A DNA stretch of 64,000 nucleotides from a bacterium (GTDB lineage Bacteria > Planctomycetota > UBA1135 > UBA2386). The notes beneath the pieces are model-generated. The model was given only the letters and a program-made list of their open reading frames with translations. It was not told the DNA's origin and did no database searches. A program made the translations under genes and the position numbers. Shown here in pieces: positions 56,441-64,000 of this stretch. Each line of letters opens with the position of its first letter. The stretch's first letter is position 1. Location of the stretch: the NCBI GenBank assembly GCA_030432695.1, contig JAUILN010000005.1:372001-436000 (forward strand), in the 5' to 3' direction.

Positions 56441-56494
56441 CAATCGGGCCCGAACCAGCAATCGGGTCCGAACCAGCAACCGGGCTCGAACCAG
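56441..56494. repeat. 18-bp tandem repeat, three copies, upstream of the SRP RNA
   Basis: Units CAATCGGGCCCGAACCAG (56441-56458), CAATCGGGTCCGAACCAG (56459-56476) and CAACCGGGCTCGAACCAG (56477-56494), with a decayed fourth copy after eight bases. It lies just 5' of the SRP RNA gene on the minus strand and might influence its promoter spacing. Confidence 0.85.
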
Positions 56495-56551
56495 ATCGAA
56501 TCGCATCGGTCCCGAGCCAGAATGGATCGCCGCCCGCTCCGGCCCTTCGGG

Positions 56552-56643
<92 letters not shown>

Positions 56644-56838
56644 ACGCCGAGGGCCGGCGCGGGCTACGCGGCCGGTGGTGAGACCAGCCGCGGCGATCAT
56701 CCGGCACCGGACACTGGGCCCGATCCCGGCTGCGGAAACTGAGAATTGAGGTCCCGGTCTCGAGAGCCGAGTATCGAGATCTCAGAACCACGGACCGTCC
56801 CGCCCGATCGAGTCGGACGGGACGAGCCGCGGAAAGGT

Positions 56839-56925
56839 CGGAGAGGGGGGGATTCGAACCCCCGGTTGAGTTGCCCCAACAACGGTTTTCGAGACCGTCC
56901 CATTCAGCCGCTCTGGCACCTCTCC
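56839..56925 (-). tRNA. tRNA-Ser, anticodon CGA, CCA not encoded
   Basis: The same acceptor pair GGAGAGG/CCTCTCC and a long variable arm are present. The anticodon stem ACGGT/ACCGT encloses CTCGAAA, giving anticodon CGA (UCG). The G discriminator is followed by ACC rather than CCA, so CCA must be added by nucleotidyltransferase. The 87-nt body begins about 37 bases after a good minus-strand promoter. Confidence 0.94.
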
Positions 56926-56961
56926 GCGAGGTTCAGCACTGGCGGGCGCGGAAGGCCGAAC

Positions 56962-56989
56962 ATGATGCCATCCGCGCCCGGACTGTCAA
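56962..56989 (-). promoter_or_regulatory. Candidate promoter of tRNA-Ser(CGA)
   Basis: On the minus strand a perfect TTGACA (complement of 56984-56989) is followed after 16 bp by CATCAT (complement of 56962-56967). The predicted start lies about 30 bases before the mature tRNA 5' end. It overlaps the last codons of tadA. This is the best -35/-10 pair I found; the genes behind it could run through the second tRNA and the SRP RNA to dnaX. Confidence 0.55.
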
Positions 56990-57462
56990 CGTCGACGCCG
57001 GAAGAAGTCCCGGAGCAGGGCCGCGCTGGCCTCGGCTCCGACGCCGCCGTGCACCGGGCAACGGTGGTTGAGGCGCGGATCGGCCGGCAGCATCGCGAGC
57101 GACCCGCAGGCGCCGAACTTCGGGTCACGCGCGCCGTAGACCACCCGCGCGATCCGCGCGTGCAACAGTGCCCCCGTGCACATCACGCAGGGCTCGAGCG
57201 AGCAATAGAGCACCGCACCGGGCAACCGCGCGTCGCCCGTACAGCGGAAGGCCTCGCGAAGCGCCAGCATCTCGGCATGCGCGGTCGGGTCGCCGAGTTC
57301 GACGCAGCGGTTCGCGGACTCACCGAGCACCGCACCGCCGCGGACCACCACCGCCCCCACCGGTACCTCCTCACGCGCCGCCGCGGCCTGCGCGAGTTCG
57401 AGACATCGCGCGATCCATCGCCGGTCGATCACGTCGAGTTCCTGAGGGCTCTGCTCGTCCAT
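56986..57462 (-). CDS. tadA: tRNA-specific adenosine deaminase
   Basis: 158 residues from the ATG at 57462. The zinc and catalytic residues are His62-Ala-Glu64 and Cys92/Cys95 in PCVMC. The N-terminal helices and the DPKFGACGSL segment match TadA. It converts A34 to inosine in tRNA-Arg(ACG). A longer upstream frame is Arg-rich and was rejected. It is divergent from the carbamoyltransferase gene. Confidence 0.95.
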   Translation of the reverse strand: MDEQSPQELDVIDRRWIARCLELAQAAAAREEVPVGAVVVRGGAVLGESANRCVELGDPTAHAEMLALREAFRCTGDARLPGAVLYCSLEPCVMCTGALLHARIARVVYGARDPKFGACGSLAMLPADPRLNHRCPVHGGVGAEASAALLRDFFRRRR

Positions 57463-57464
57463 CC

Positions 57465-57494
57465 TTGTGATCCCCGAGGGGCGGCAACTATCAT
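57465..57494 (+). promoter_or_regulatory. Candidate promoter for the carbamoyltransferase gene
   Basis: TTGTGA (57465-57470) and TATCAT (57489-57494) are separated by 18 bp, each with four or five consensus matches. It would give a leader of about 20 bases before the GTG at 57522. It sits in the 59-bp divergent gap with tadA. Confidence 0.45.
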
Positions 57495-57521
57495 CCCCCG
57501 CTTCGGTTCCGGAACCATCCC

Positions 57522-58529
57522 GTGACGCCCACCAAGCGCGACATCCTGTCGGCCGCCGACCTTGGCCGCGGCGAACTCGAGAATCTGCTCGAGCTCGCCC
57601 AGCGGACCAAGGGCAAGCGCCAATCCCAGGTTCTCGCAGGCCGTACACTCGGCCTGCTGTTTTTCGACCGTAGTCTGCGGACCCGCGTCTCGTTCGAGGT
57701 CGCGGCCACCCAGCTCGGCGCCCACTGCCTGAACATCTTCGCCGACCGCGAGATCTACGACCTCGAGCAGGTCGAGCGGGCGGTGATGGACGGCCACGCC
57801 GAGGAGCACGTGAAGGACGCGGCGCGCACCCTGTCGCGCTACGTCGACCTGCTCGGGGTGCGCAAGCTGAGCCGCACGGGCAGCTGGGAGGAGGACCGCG
57901 CCGAACAGCTGCTGCGCAGCTACGCGAAGTATGCCGACGTGCCGGTGGTCAATCTCGAGTCGACGATGGAGCACCCCTGCCAGGCCATCGCCGACGTGAT
58001 GACCATGCAGGAACACCTCACCAGCCTGAAGGGCCGTCGCTTCACGCTGGCGTGGTCGATGAACCCGGAGCCCAAGAACATGGGCCCGTGCCATTCGGTG
58101 CTGCAGCTCGCCGCGCGCCTGGGCATGGAGGTGACGCTCGCGCACCCGCTCGGCTTCGAACTCGACAAGGACATCGTCGAACAGGCCTCCCGCGATGCGG
58201 CGGACAGCGGCGGACAGGTCCGGGTGGTCAACGAACTCGAGGCCGGCGTGCAGGACGCCGAGGTGGTCTACACCCGCTCCTGGGGTTCGACCCGCTACTG
58301 GAGCGATCCCGAGCGCGAGATCATGGTCAAGCGCTCGTTGCAGAGCTGGATCTTCGACGAGGCGACGATGGCGCGCACCGCCAATGCGCTGTTCATGCAC
58401 CCGCTCCCGGTGCGACGCGGCGTCGGGGCGACCGATGCCGTGCTCGACGGTCCGCGCTCGGTGATCTACGACCAGGCCGAGAACCGGGTATACGCGCAGA
58501 AGGCCCTGCTCACCCACCTCCTCGGCTGA
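57522..58529 (+). CDS. N-acetyl- or N-succinyl-ornithine carbamoyltransferase
   Basis: 335 residues from a GTG. The carbamoyl-phosphate motif is SLRTR (51-55), then HPCQ (151-154) and HPLPVRRGV (293-301) with the TDAVLDGPRSV continuation. These loops fit the N-acyl-ornithine branch (ArgF') rather than ordinary ornithine carbamoyltransferase, whose last loop is HCLP. The enzyme would make N-acetyl- (or N-succinyl-) citrulline in arginine synthesis. Which acyl group is used rests on a few pocket residues that I cannot align here. It is followed by a tandem repeat and the convergent epimerase gene. Confidence 0.82.
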   Translation: MTPTKRDILSAADLGRGELENLLELAQRTKGKRQSQVLAGRTLGLLFFDRSLRTRVSFEVAATQLGAHCLNIFADREIYDLEQVERAVMDGHAEEHVKDAARTLSRYVDLLGVRKLSRTGSWEEDRAEQLLRSYAKYADVPVVNLESTMEHPCQAIADVMTMQEHLTSLKGRRFTLAWSMNPEPKNMGPCHSVLQLAARLGMEVTLAHPLGFELDKDIVEQASRDAADSGGQVRVVNELEAGVQDAEVVYTRSWGSTRYWSDPEREIMVKRSLQSWIFDEATMARTANALFMHPLPVRRGVGATDAVLDGPRSVIYDQAENRVYAQKALLTHLLG

Positions 58530-58560
58530 ACGGCGCACGCAGCGTCGAATCGCCCCGGGC

Positions 58561-58611
58561 TCGTCCCTCGGTCAGCTTCGTCCCTCGGTCAGCTTCGTCC
58601 CTCGGTCAGCG
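58561..58611. repeat. 17-bp tandem repeat, three copies, spanning the epimerase stop
   Basis: TCGTCCCTCGGTCAGCT at 58561-58577 and 58578-58594 are identical; 58595-58611 differs in the last base. The epimerase stop (complement of 58589-58591) lies in the middle copy. Because each copy carries the stop in the same local context, adding or losing a copy would leave the protein unchanged. Confidence 0.9.
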
Positions 58612-59575
58612 CCACCGCGCGCAGGCCGGCGTCGACCGCGACCTCGGGCCGATGACCGAGCGCCTCGATCGCCGGCCCCCCATCGGCCACCCAGCCGACT
58701 GCCGACGCCTCGCGCATCTTGTCGACCGACAGGAACCCCGGTCGCCGACGGAGCCGCGCGAAACCCTCGACCAGCGGGGCGACGAGGTAGCGGGGCAGCG
58801 CCATGGGGATCCGCAGCAGGCGGGCCCGGCGGCCGCAGGCCTGGGCGATGCGCCGTGGCAACTCGTCGGTGTCGAGCCGTTCCGGTCCCTCGACCGACAG
58901 ATGGCGGCCGTCGACCGCCGCGAGCCTCACGACCGCGGCATGCAGGAAGGCGACCAGGTCTTCGACATGGATGACCGACAGTGGACGCGCCCGCCAAGGC
59001 ACGACCGCCAGCGGCGCCAGGGCCTGATCGAACAACAGCGCGGTCGCCTCGTCGGCCGCACCGTAGACCACCGGTGGTCGGATCACGACGGCCCGAAGGC
59101 CGCGTGCGGCCCGCTCGCGCGCGACCTCGACTTCGCCGCCGAGCTTGCTGCGCCCGTAGGCGGAAACCGGCCGGCACGACCCGGGATCCAGGTTCGCGGT
59201 CGCCCCATCGACGCTCGGTCCCGCGGCCGCCAACGACGACACCTGGACCAGACCCGCGTCGGGCGCGACGTCCCGCAGCGCGGCGAGCAGATGCGCGGTC
59301 CCGGCGACGTTGGTGGCGTCGTAGCCGGCCTGGCCGAAGGCCCGTGTCGCGCCTGCCAGATGCACGACCGTCGCCGCACCCCGAGCCGCTGCGCGCAGGG
59401 ACGCGGAATCGTCGAGCGACCCGGGCCGCAGGACTTCCTGCGGCAGGCCCAGCCGCGCCGCCCGCACCGGATCGCGCACCAGACACCGCACCCCACACCC
59501 GGCCGCGCGCAGTCGCGCGGTCAGGACCCTGCCGATGAACCCGGTCGCGCCGGTGACGAGGACCTCGTCCGCCAT
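58589..59575 (-). CDS. NAD(P)-dependent epimerase/dehydratase (extended SDR)
   Basis: 328 residues from the ATG at 59575. The Rossmann motif TGATGFIG (8-15) and catalytic Tyr140/Lys144 (SAYGRSKLGGE) are intact, with the usual downstream VIRPPVVYGAADEATALLF segment. The C-terminus is shaped by the tandem repeat at 58561. Extended SDRs act on nucleotide sugars, quinones or lipids. Being divergent from an SPT-like gene, a ceramide-reductase (CerR-like) role is worth testing, but it is inference only. Confidence 0.9.
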   Translation of the reverse strand: MADEVLVTGATGFIGRVLTARLRAAGCGVRCLVRDPVRAARLGLPQEVLRPGSLDDSASLRAAARGAATVVHLAGATRAFGQAGYDATNVAGTAHLLAALRDVAPDAGLVQVSSLAAAGPSVDGATANLDPGSCRPVSAYGRSKLGGEVEVARERAARGLRAVVIRPPVVYGAADEATALLFDQALAPLAVVPWRARPLSVIHVEDLVAFLHAAVVRLAAVDGRHLSVEGPERLDTDELPRRIAQACGRRARLLRIPMALPRYLVAPLVEGFARLRRRPGFLSVDKMREASAVGWVADGGPAIEALGHRPEVAVDAGLRAVALTEGRS

Positions 59576-60184
59576 GTCCCCGCAGGATCCCGGATCCCGC
59601 CCACCGACACACCCTCCGTCTCCTCCCACCAAAAGAATTGTCCGCGACCCTACCGCTCCCCTACTCTGCCGCGGTCCAGGCGACTCCCGTCGGGGGCGGT
59701 GCGGCCGGCCGGTCGCATTCCATCCGTCCGGGATCGGTGCGACGCGCCCCGCGGCGATCGGATCACGTTGACCCAGCCCCCGAAGTCCCTTCTTCCGACG
59801 ATCCCCGCGCGGAAGCACGAGCCGTCGATGCACCTACCGACGCTCCGAATCGTCTCGGTCCGCGAGCGAAGGGTGCGGCAACGGCTCGCACGAGTGCAGG
59901 GGGCGGCCTCTCGAGGTGCCGATCGGTCCGCAGGACATCCTTCGGGAATCGGCCTGCGAAGCGGTTCCTTCGGCCTCGGTCTCCCCACCGAGGCCCGGAG
60001 GACGGTAGTCTCGCAATCCTCTCCCGCCTGCCTCGCAGCCGGAAGCCGCCCCCCGACACGCCCATCGCCCGCGCCACCCGCCTCTCTCGCCCCTCCGGGA
60101 CCCACCCGGCGCGGCCCCCAGCGCCCGGCGACCCCGCGAGCCGACGGCCCCGCCCGACCCGCCTGAACCCAGCGATACACCGTC
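59576..60184. other. 609-bp divergent non-coding region
   Basis: The longest gap in the window. Open frames on both strands are Arg/Pro/Ser-rich without family features, and none has a credible start context. I see no terminator-like hairpin with T-run and no tRNA. It must hold the promoters of the two divergent genes; a long leader is possible. Confidence 0.6.
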
Positions 60185-61408
60185 GTGGATCTGTTCCAGA
60201 AGTGCTCGACCTTCACACGCGCCCGCGAAGTGCAGGCGTCAGGTCGCTATCCCTACTTCATCCCGATCGGCGGGAGCGAAGGCACGGAGGTCGAGATCGA
60301 CGGCCGCCGGCTGGTCATGGCGGGTAGCAACAACTACCTGGGACTGACGCACCACCCGGAGGTGATCGACGCCGCCCGCCACGCGCTCGAGGAGTTCGGC
60401 ACGTCCTGCACCGGTTCACGGTTCCTGAACGGCACGCTCGAGCTGCACGAGGAACTCGAACGCCGACTGGCCGCGTTCTTCGGCAGGGAATCGGCGCTGT
60501 GCTTCAGCACCGGCTTCCAGACCAACCTCGGCGTGATCTCGGCGCTGTGTGGCAGGGACGACGTGGTCCTCTGCGACCGCGAGGACCACGCATCGATCTT
60601 CGACGGCTGCCGGCAGAGCTTCGCCGAGCTCCGCAAGTTCCGCCACGAGGACATGGAGGACCTGGAGCGTCAGCTGGAGCGCAGCTGCCGCCCCGAGGTC
60701 CGCGGCAAGCTGATCATCGTCGACGGCGTCTACTCGATGATGGGCGAGATCGCCAACCTGCCGGAGATCTGCGCGCTCGCCCAGCGCTACGGCGCACGGG
60801 TCCTGGTCGACGAGGCCCATTCGGTCGGCGTGCTCGGCGCCCATGGTCAGGGCGCGGTCGAACACCACGGCGTGCACGATCAGGTCGACCTGGTGGTCGG
60901 CACGTTCAGCAAGAGCTTCGCGAGTCTGGGCGGCTTCGTCGCCGGTCCCGACGACGTGATCCACTACATCAAGCACCATGCGCGCGCGCTGATCTTCTCG
61001 GCATCGATCCCGCCGAGTGCGGCCGCCGCGGCACTGGCCGCGCTCGACATCCTCGAGAAGAACCCCGACCTGCGGGTCAAGCTCATCGAGAACGCCCACT
61101 ACGTCCGTGACGGCCTCGCCGATCTCGGCTTCGAGGTCGGACGCACCGAGTCGCCGATCGTGCCGGTGGTCGTAGGCGAGCAGGACCGCCTGTTCTGGTT
61201 CTGGAAGCGCCTGTTCGATCTCGGCGTGTTCACCAACCCGGTGACGTCTCCCGCGGTGCCGCCGAACATGGACCTGATCCGCACGTCCTACATGGCGTCG
61301 CACACCCGGGAACAGCTCGATCGGGTGCTCTCGATCTTCGAGCAGGCCGGCACCGAGTGCGGACTGATCGGCAGCCGGGTCCCGCCGCACGCGGCGATGG
61401 GCGACTGA
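60185..61408 (+). CDS. spt: Serine palmitoyltransferase-like alpha-oxoamine synthase
   Basis: 407 residues from a GTG (VDLFQKCSTFTRAREVQASGRYPYF). The PLP lysine is Lys243 in GTFSKSFASLGGFVAG. Upstream lie the SNNYLGLTHHPEV start segment, GSRFLNGTLELHEELE and the DEAHSVGVLG aspartate-histidine pair. The N-terminal MDLF...YPYF pattern and the SYMASHTREQLDRVL ending resemble bacterial serine palmitoyltransferases more than KBL or BioF, which lack this leader. SPT condenses serine with palmitoyl-thioester to start sphingolipid synthesis. No acyl carrier protein gene is adjacent in the window. Confidence 0.82.
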   Translation: MDLFQKCSTFTRAREVQASGRYPYFIPIGGSEGTEVEIDGRRLVMAGSNNYLGLTHHPEVIDAARHALEEFGTSCTGSRFLNGTLELHEELERRLAAFFGRESALCFSTGFQTNLGVISALCGRDDVVLCDREDHASIFDGCRQSFAELRKFRHEDMEDLERQLERSCRPEVRGKLIIVDGVYSMMGEIANLPEICALAQRYGARVLVDEAHSVGVLGAHGQGAVEHHGVHDQVDLVVGTFSKSFASLGGFVAGPDDVIHYIKHHARALIFSASIPPSAAAAALAALDILEKNPDLRVKLIENAHYVRDGLADLGFEVGRTESPIVPVVVGEQDRLFWFWKRLFDLGVFTNPVTSPAVPPNMDLIRTSYMASHTREQLDRVLSIFEQAGTECGLIGSRVPPHAAMGD

Positions 61409-61476
61409 CTGCGCAGGCCAGAGTCGGTGCTGGGCCGACCTCGGAGCGAAGCCGGTCAGGCGCTACCTTCAGGGCC

Positions 61477-64000
61477 ATGACCCCCGCTCGCGGAACCTCG
61501 ACGCTCTCCCTGCTCGCGGCCCTGGCCCTGGCCACCGCGACCCCCGCGGTCCGCGCCCAGCAACCGGCCCCTCCCGCTGGCGGCGACGTGCTCCGGACGT
61601 GGCCCGAGGGCACCGAGCGCACCTGGCTCGGTCCGGGCCTGTGGGCCAACCGCTTCGCCGACTGGCACATCGAGGACGGTCGGGTCGAGTGCGTCGGCAC
61701 CCAACTACCGCTGCGCACCGCCCACCTGCTGACCCGCCGGATCCTGGATCGTCGCGGCACGATGCGCGCACGACTGCGGCTCCGCTCGATCGGGGACGCG
61801 CCGCACTTCGCCGGCCTGTGGATCGGTGCGGGATCGACCGACCTCGATCCGCGCGCGGCTGCTCTGATGCAGTCGACTCTCGGACAGGACGGCGGCTTCC
61901 TGGTCGGCATCGATGCAGACGGGACGCCGATCGTGCGCACCGCGGCCGATGAACCGACCCTCCGCGCCCCGCGAGCCGTGCTCCCCCGCGACGGCTGGCG
62001 AATCGTCTCGGCCGACAGCGAGGAGGCCGACGGCCCGGCCGCGAACGTCCTCGACGGGGATCCGGCGACCATCTGGCATACCCAGTGGAAGACCGCCAGG
62101 CCGTCGCACCCGCACCAGCTGGTGATCGATCTCGGCCGGCCGACACGGATCGGCGGCGCGCTGCTCCTGCCGCGCCAGAACGAGACCGCCGGCCGGACGT
62201 CGAGCTGCTCGCTGGCGTTCGCGGAGACGCTCGGTGACTGGACCACGGCGCTCGCCGACCAGCCGCTGCCCGACGGCCCCACCCCACAGACCCTGCATCT
62301 CACCGAACCGGTCACCGCCCGCTACGTCCGCTTCGTCGCGCACCGGGCCCATCAGGCGCGGCCGTCGACCACGCTCGCCGAGTTCCACCTGCTCGGCCCG
62401 GACGCACTGCAGGCCGACATGCCGGATCTGGCCTGGGCCGGGGACGTGGCGGAGATCGAGGTCACGGTGACACCCGACGCGGACGGCACGTCGTCCGTCG
62501 GCGTCGCCCGCATCGATCCCACGACCGGCCGGAAGCTGGTCGGGATCACCCGCGGCGGCATCCCGGACCGGGAACTGGCCGGCAATCTGGCGCTCTGCGC
62601 CGACCTCGCCCGACCCGCGGTCGACGGTCGGGTCCGCTTCGAAAGTCTGACGGTCGACGGCTCGCGAGTCGGCCTCGATGACCGCGCCGCCTACGGCCCG
62701 TTCGCCGGCTGTCAATACACGCTCAGCCGCGGCACCCTGAAGCTCACCGCGCAGCTGATGCCGGTAGGCGACGGCGAACTGGGGCAGGTGGAGCTGCAGC
62801 TCCGCGACGCCGACGGTTCGTGGGCGACCGTCGACCGCGCCGAGGTGGTCACCCCCAGTTACACAGCGCACCTTCGCGTCGAGCCCTGGCCCCACGCCGG
62901 CCGTGCAGTCGCCTACCGGGTCCGCACCCCGCTCCGCGACGCGCACGGCGCCACGCAGCTCCCCACGTACGAGGGCACGATCCGCGCCGAACCGGGCCCG
63001 GACGAGGTCGTCACGCTCGCCGCCTTTTCGTGCAACCAGAACGTCCGCCACGGGTTCGGCCGTCCCGGCTACCCGTGGAACCGACAGGCCCTGTGGTTCC
63101 CCCACGACGACGTGCTGCCCAGGGCCCGCCACCACGATCCCGACCTGCTGTTCTTCGCCGGCGACCAGATCTACGAAGGCGACAGCCCGACTCCGCCGGT
63201 GCGGGCGCCCGAGCGAGCCGCGGAACTCGACTACCTGTACAAGTGGACGCTGTTCCTGTGGGCCTGGGGTGACCTCACGCGCGACCACCCGACGATCACC
63301 ATCCCCGACGACCACGACGTGTGGCAGGGCAACCTCTGGGGTGGTGGAGGTCGTCACACCACGCGCGACAGCGCCGGCGGCTACACGATGCCGGCCGCAT
63401 TCGTGCGACTGTGTGAGCGGACGCAGACCAGCCATCTACCCGATCCGTTCGACGCCACGCCGGTCGAGCAGGGCATCGGCGTCTACTACACGTCGCTCGA
63501 ATGGGGTGGCGTGGACTTCGCGATCCTCGAGGACCGCAAGTTCAAGTCGGGACCGTTCGGTCTGGTGCCTCCGTCCGGCTCGAACCGACCCGACCACGTC
63601 ACGGATCCGGACTTCGATCCGACGACCGCCGACGTCCCCGGCGCGACCCTGCTCGGCGCGCGACAACTCGCCTTCCTCGAGGATTGGGCCACCGACTGGG
63701 GCCACGGCACGCGCCTCAAGGCCGTACTCTCGCAGAGCCCGTTCGCCGGCCTCGCCACCCACCACGGTGGCAGCCTCGCCTACCTGGTCGCCGACTACGA
63801 CAGCAACGGCTGGCCACAGGCCGGACGCAACCGGGCGCTCGCCGTGCTGCGCGAGTGCTACGCGTTCCTGATCAGCGGCGACCAGCACCTGGCGACACTC
63901 ACCTGGCACGGCATCGACGACTGGCGCGACGCCGGCTGGTCGTTCGTCGTGCCGTCGATCGCCAACTTCTACCCGCGGATGTGGAACCCGCCCGGCCGGG
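61477..64000 (+). CDS. Secreted PhoD-like phosphatase with discoidin domain, 3' end cut by window edge
   Basis: At least 841 residues from the ATG at 61477; the frame is open at the edge. A signal peptide ends near AVRAQ. Residues ~165-290 form an F5/8 type C (discoidin) domain (AANVLDGDPATIWHTQW...RYVRFVAHRAH). The PhoD metallophosphatase core follows: AGDQIYEGD (561-569), IPDDHDVWQGN (609-619) and SGDQH (800-804), which supply metal ligands. It should dephosphorylate phosphodiesters or monoesters outside the cell, with the discoidin domain binding carbohydrate or surface. It lies 68 bp after the SPT-like gene. Confidence 0.9.
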   Translation, partial: MTPARGTSTLSLLAALALATATPAVRAQQPAPPAGGDVLRTWPEGTERTWLGPGLWANRFADWHIEDGRVECVGTQLPLRTAHLLTRRILDRRGTMRARLRLRSIGDAPHFAGLWIGAGSTDLDPRAAALMQSTLGQDGGFLVGIDADGTPIVRTAADEPTLRAPRAVLPRDGWRIVSADSEEADGPAANVLDGDPATIWHTQWKTARPSHPHQLVIDLGRPTRIGGALLLPRQNETAGRTSSCSLAFAETLGDWTTALADQPLPDGPTPQTLHLTEPVTARYVRFVAHRAHQARPSTTLAEFHLLGPDALQADMPDLAWAGDVAEIEVTVTPDADGTSSVGVARIDPTTGRKLVGITRGGIPDRELAGNLALCADLARPAVDGRVRFESLTVDGSRVGLDDRAAYGPFAGCQYTLSRGTLKLTAQLMPVGDGELGQVELQLRDADGSWATVDRAEVVTPSYTAHLRVEPWPHAGRAVAYRVRTPLRDAHGATQLPTYEGTIRAEPGPDEVVTLAAFSCNQNVRHGFGRPGYPWNRQALWFPHDDVLPRARHHDPDLLFFAGDQIYEGDSPTPPVRAPERAAELDYLYKWTLFLWAWGDLTRDHPTITIPDDHDVWQGNLWGGGGRHTTRDSAGGYTMPAAFVRLCERTQTSHLPDPFDATPVEQGIGVYYTSLEWGGVDFAILEDRKFKSGPFGLVPPSGSNRPDHVTDPDFDPTTADVPGATLLGARQLAFLEDWATDWGHGTRLKAVLSQSPFAGLATHHGGSLAYLVADYDSNGWPQAGRNRALAVLRECYAFLISGDQHLATLTWHGIDDWRDAGWSFVVPSIANFYPRMWNPPGR

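Noticed and set aside
56441-56494. Three 18-bp repeats as a mini-CRISPR
   Set aside because: Units are contiguous with no spacers and are imperfect; no cas genes are near.
58572-59612. Alternative 346-codon frame overlapping the epimerase
   Set aside because: Shadow frame, Arg/Gly-rich; it shares only the repeat-encoded C-terminus LTEGRS because the 17-bp repeat shifts the frame.
59638-60327. A 229-codon plus-strand frame in the divergent gap
   Set aside because: Overlaps the SPT-like gene in another frame and is Arg/Pro/Ser-rich with no features.

Overview
This is a very GC-rich (roughly 70% by eye), densely coded bacterial chromosome segment with no rRNA, CRISPR array, prophage or insertion sequence. 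Almost all recognisable genes are housekeeping. Long G+C-driven open frames lie antisense to nearly every gene and were discarded. The organism looks diderm: it has many lipoboxes, a PilQ secretin, and signal peptides on ATP synthase subunit a and on several large secreted proteins. The mix of sulfotransferase, Ca-loop S41 protease, discoidin-PhoD phosphatase, ECF-sigma operon and high GC resembles deep-branching Planctomycetota, but this is an impression; no phylogenetic marker was compared and other high-GC diderm phyla remain possible.

Layout. 1-8.4 kb: a truncated sulfotransferase-family gene, small lipoproteins, an M1 aminopeptidase, and a two-gene molybdoenzyme module (Fe-S/membrane-anchor fusion plus catalytic subunit without a Tat signal), closed by a clear terminator. 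8.5-14.4 kb (minus): ABC ATPase and FtsX-type permease, then aspS with a lipoprotein overlapping its stop. 14.5 kb: a DUF1992 gene. 15.0-23.5 kb (minus): a complete F-type ATP synthase operon atpZ-(atpI-like)-atpB-E-F-H-A-G-D-C. 23.7-29.6 kb (plus): a secreted protein, hslU without hslV, then an ECF sigma / putative anti-sigma / secreted-protein operon. 29.6-34.6 kb: a coiled-coil lipoprotein, ndk, rqcH and a TPR protein. 34.6-38.2 kb (minus): moaC and accB-accC-amaP-like. 38.3-40.7 kb: an S41 C-terminal processing protease. 40.7-46.7 kb (minus): type IV pilus genes pilM-N-O(P)-Q. 47.0-56.2 kb (minus): dnaX-ybaB-recR-hrpB-rpoN-truA-hpf-ptsN-ptsH, a version of the classical rpoN-hpf-ptsN-HPr neighbourhood, preceded by the SRP RNA gene and two tRNA-Ser genes. 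57.0-64.0 kb: tadA, an N-acyl-ornithine carbamoyltransferase, a divergent NAD-epimerase / serine-palmitoyltransferase-like pair, and a discoidin-PhoD phosphatase that runs off the edge.

Functional threads: respiration and energy (molybdoenzyme, ATP synthase); envelope and secretion (pili, ABC-FtsX, lipoproteins, possible sphingolipid synthesis); ribosome and RNA quality control (SRP RNA, hpf, rqcH, truA, tadA); sigma-54/PTS-Ntr signalling; DNA maintenance (dnaX, recR).

No obviously new multi-gene defence or mobile system is visible. The most unusual signals are short 13-18 bp tandem repeats at gene boundaries, two of which span and duplicate a stop codon; a biotin carboxyl carrier protein with a histone-H1-like Lys/Ala tail; a PilO-PilP-like fusion; a putative anti-sigma factor with three internal repeats; an HslU with an altered pore motif and no adjacent HslV; and a candidate ceramide-synthesis pair.
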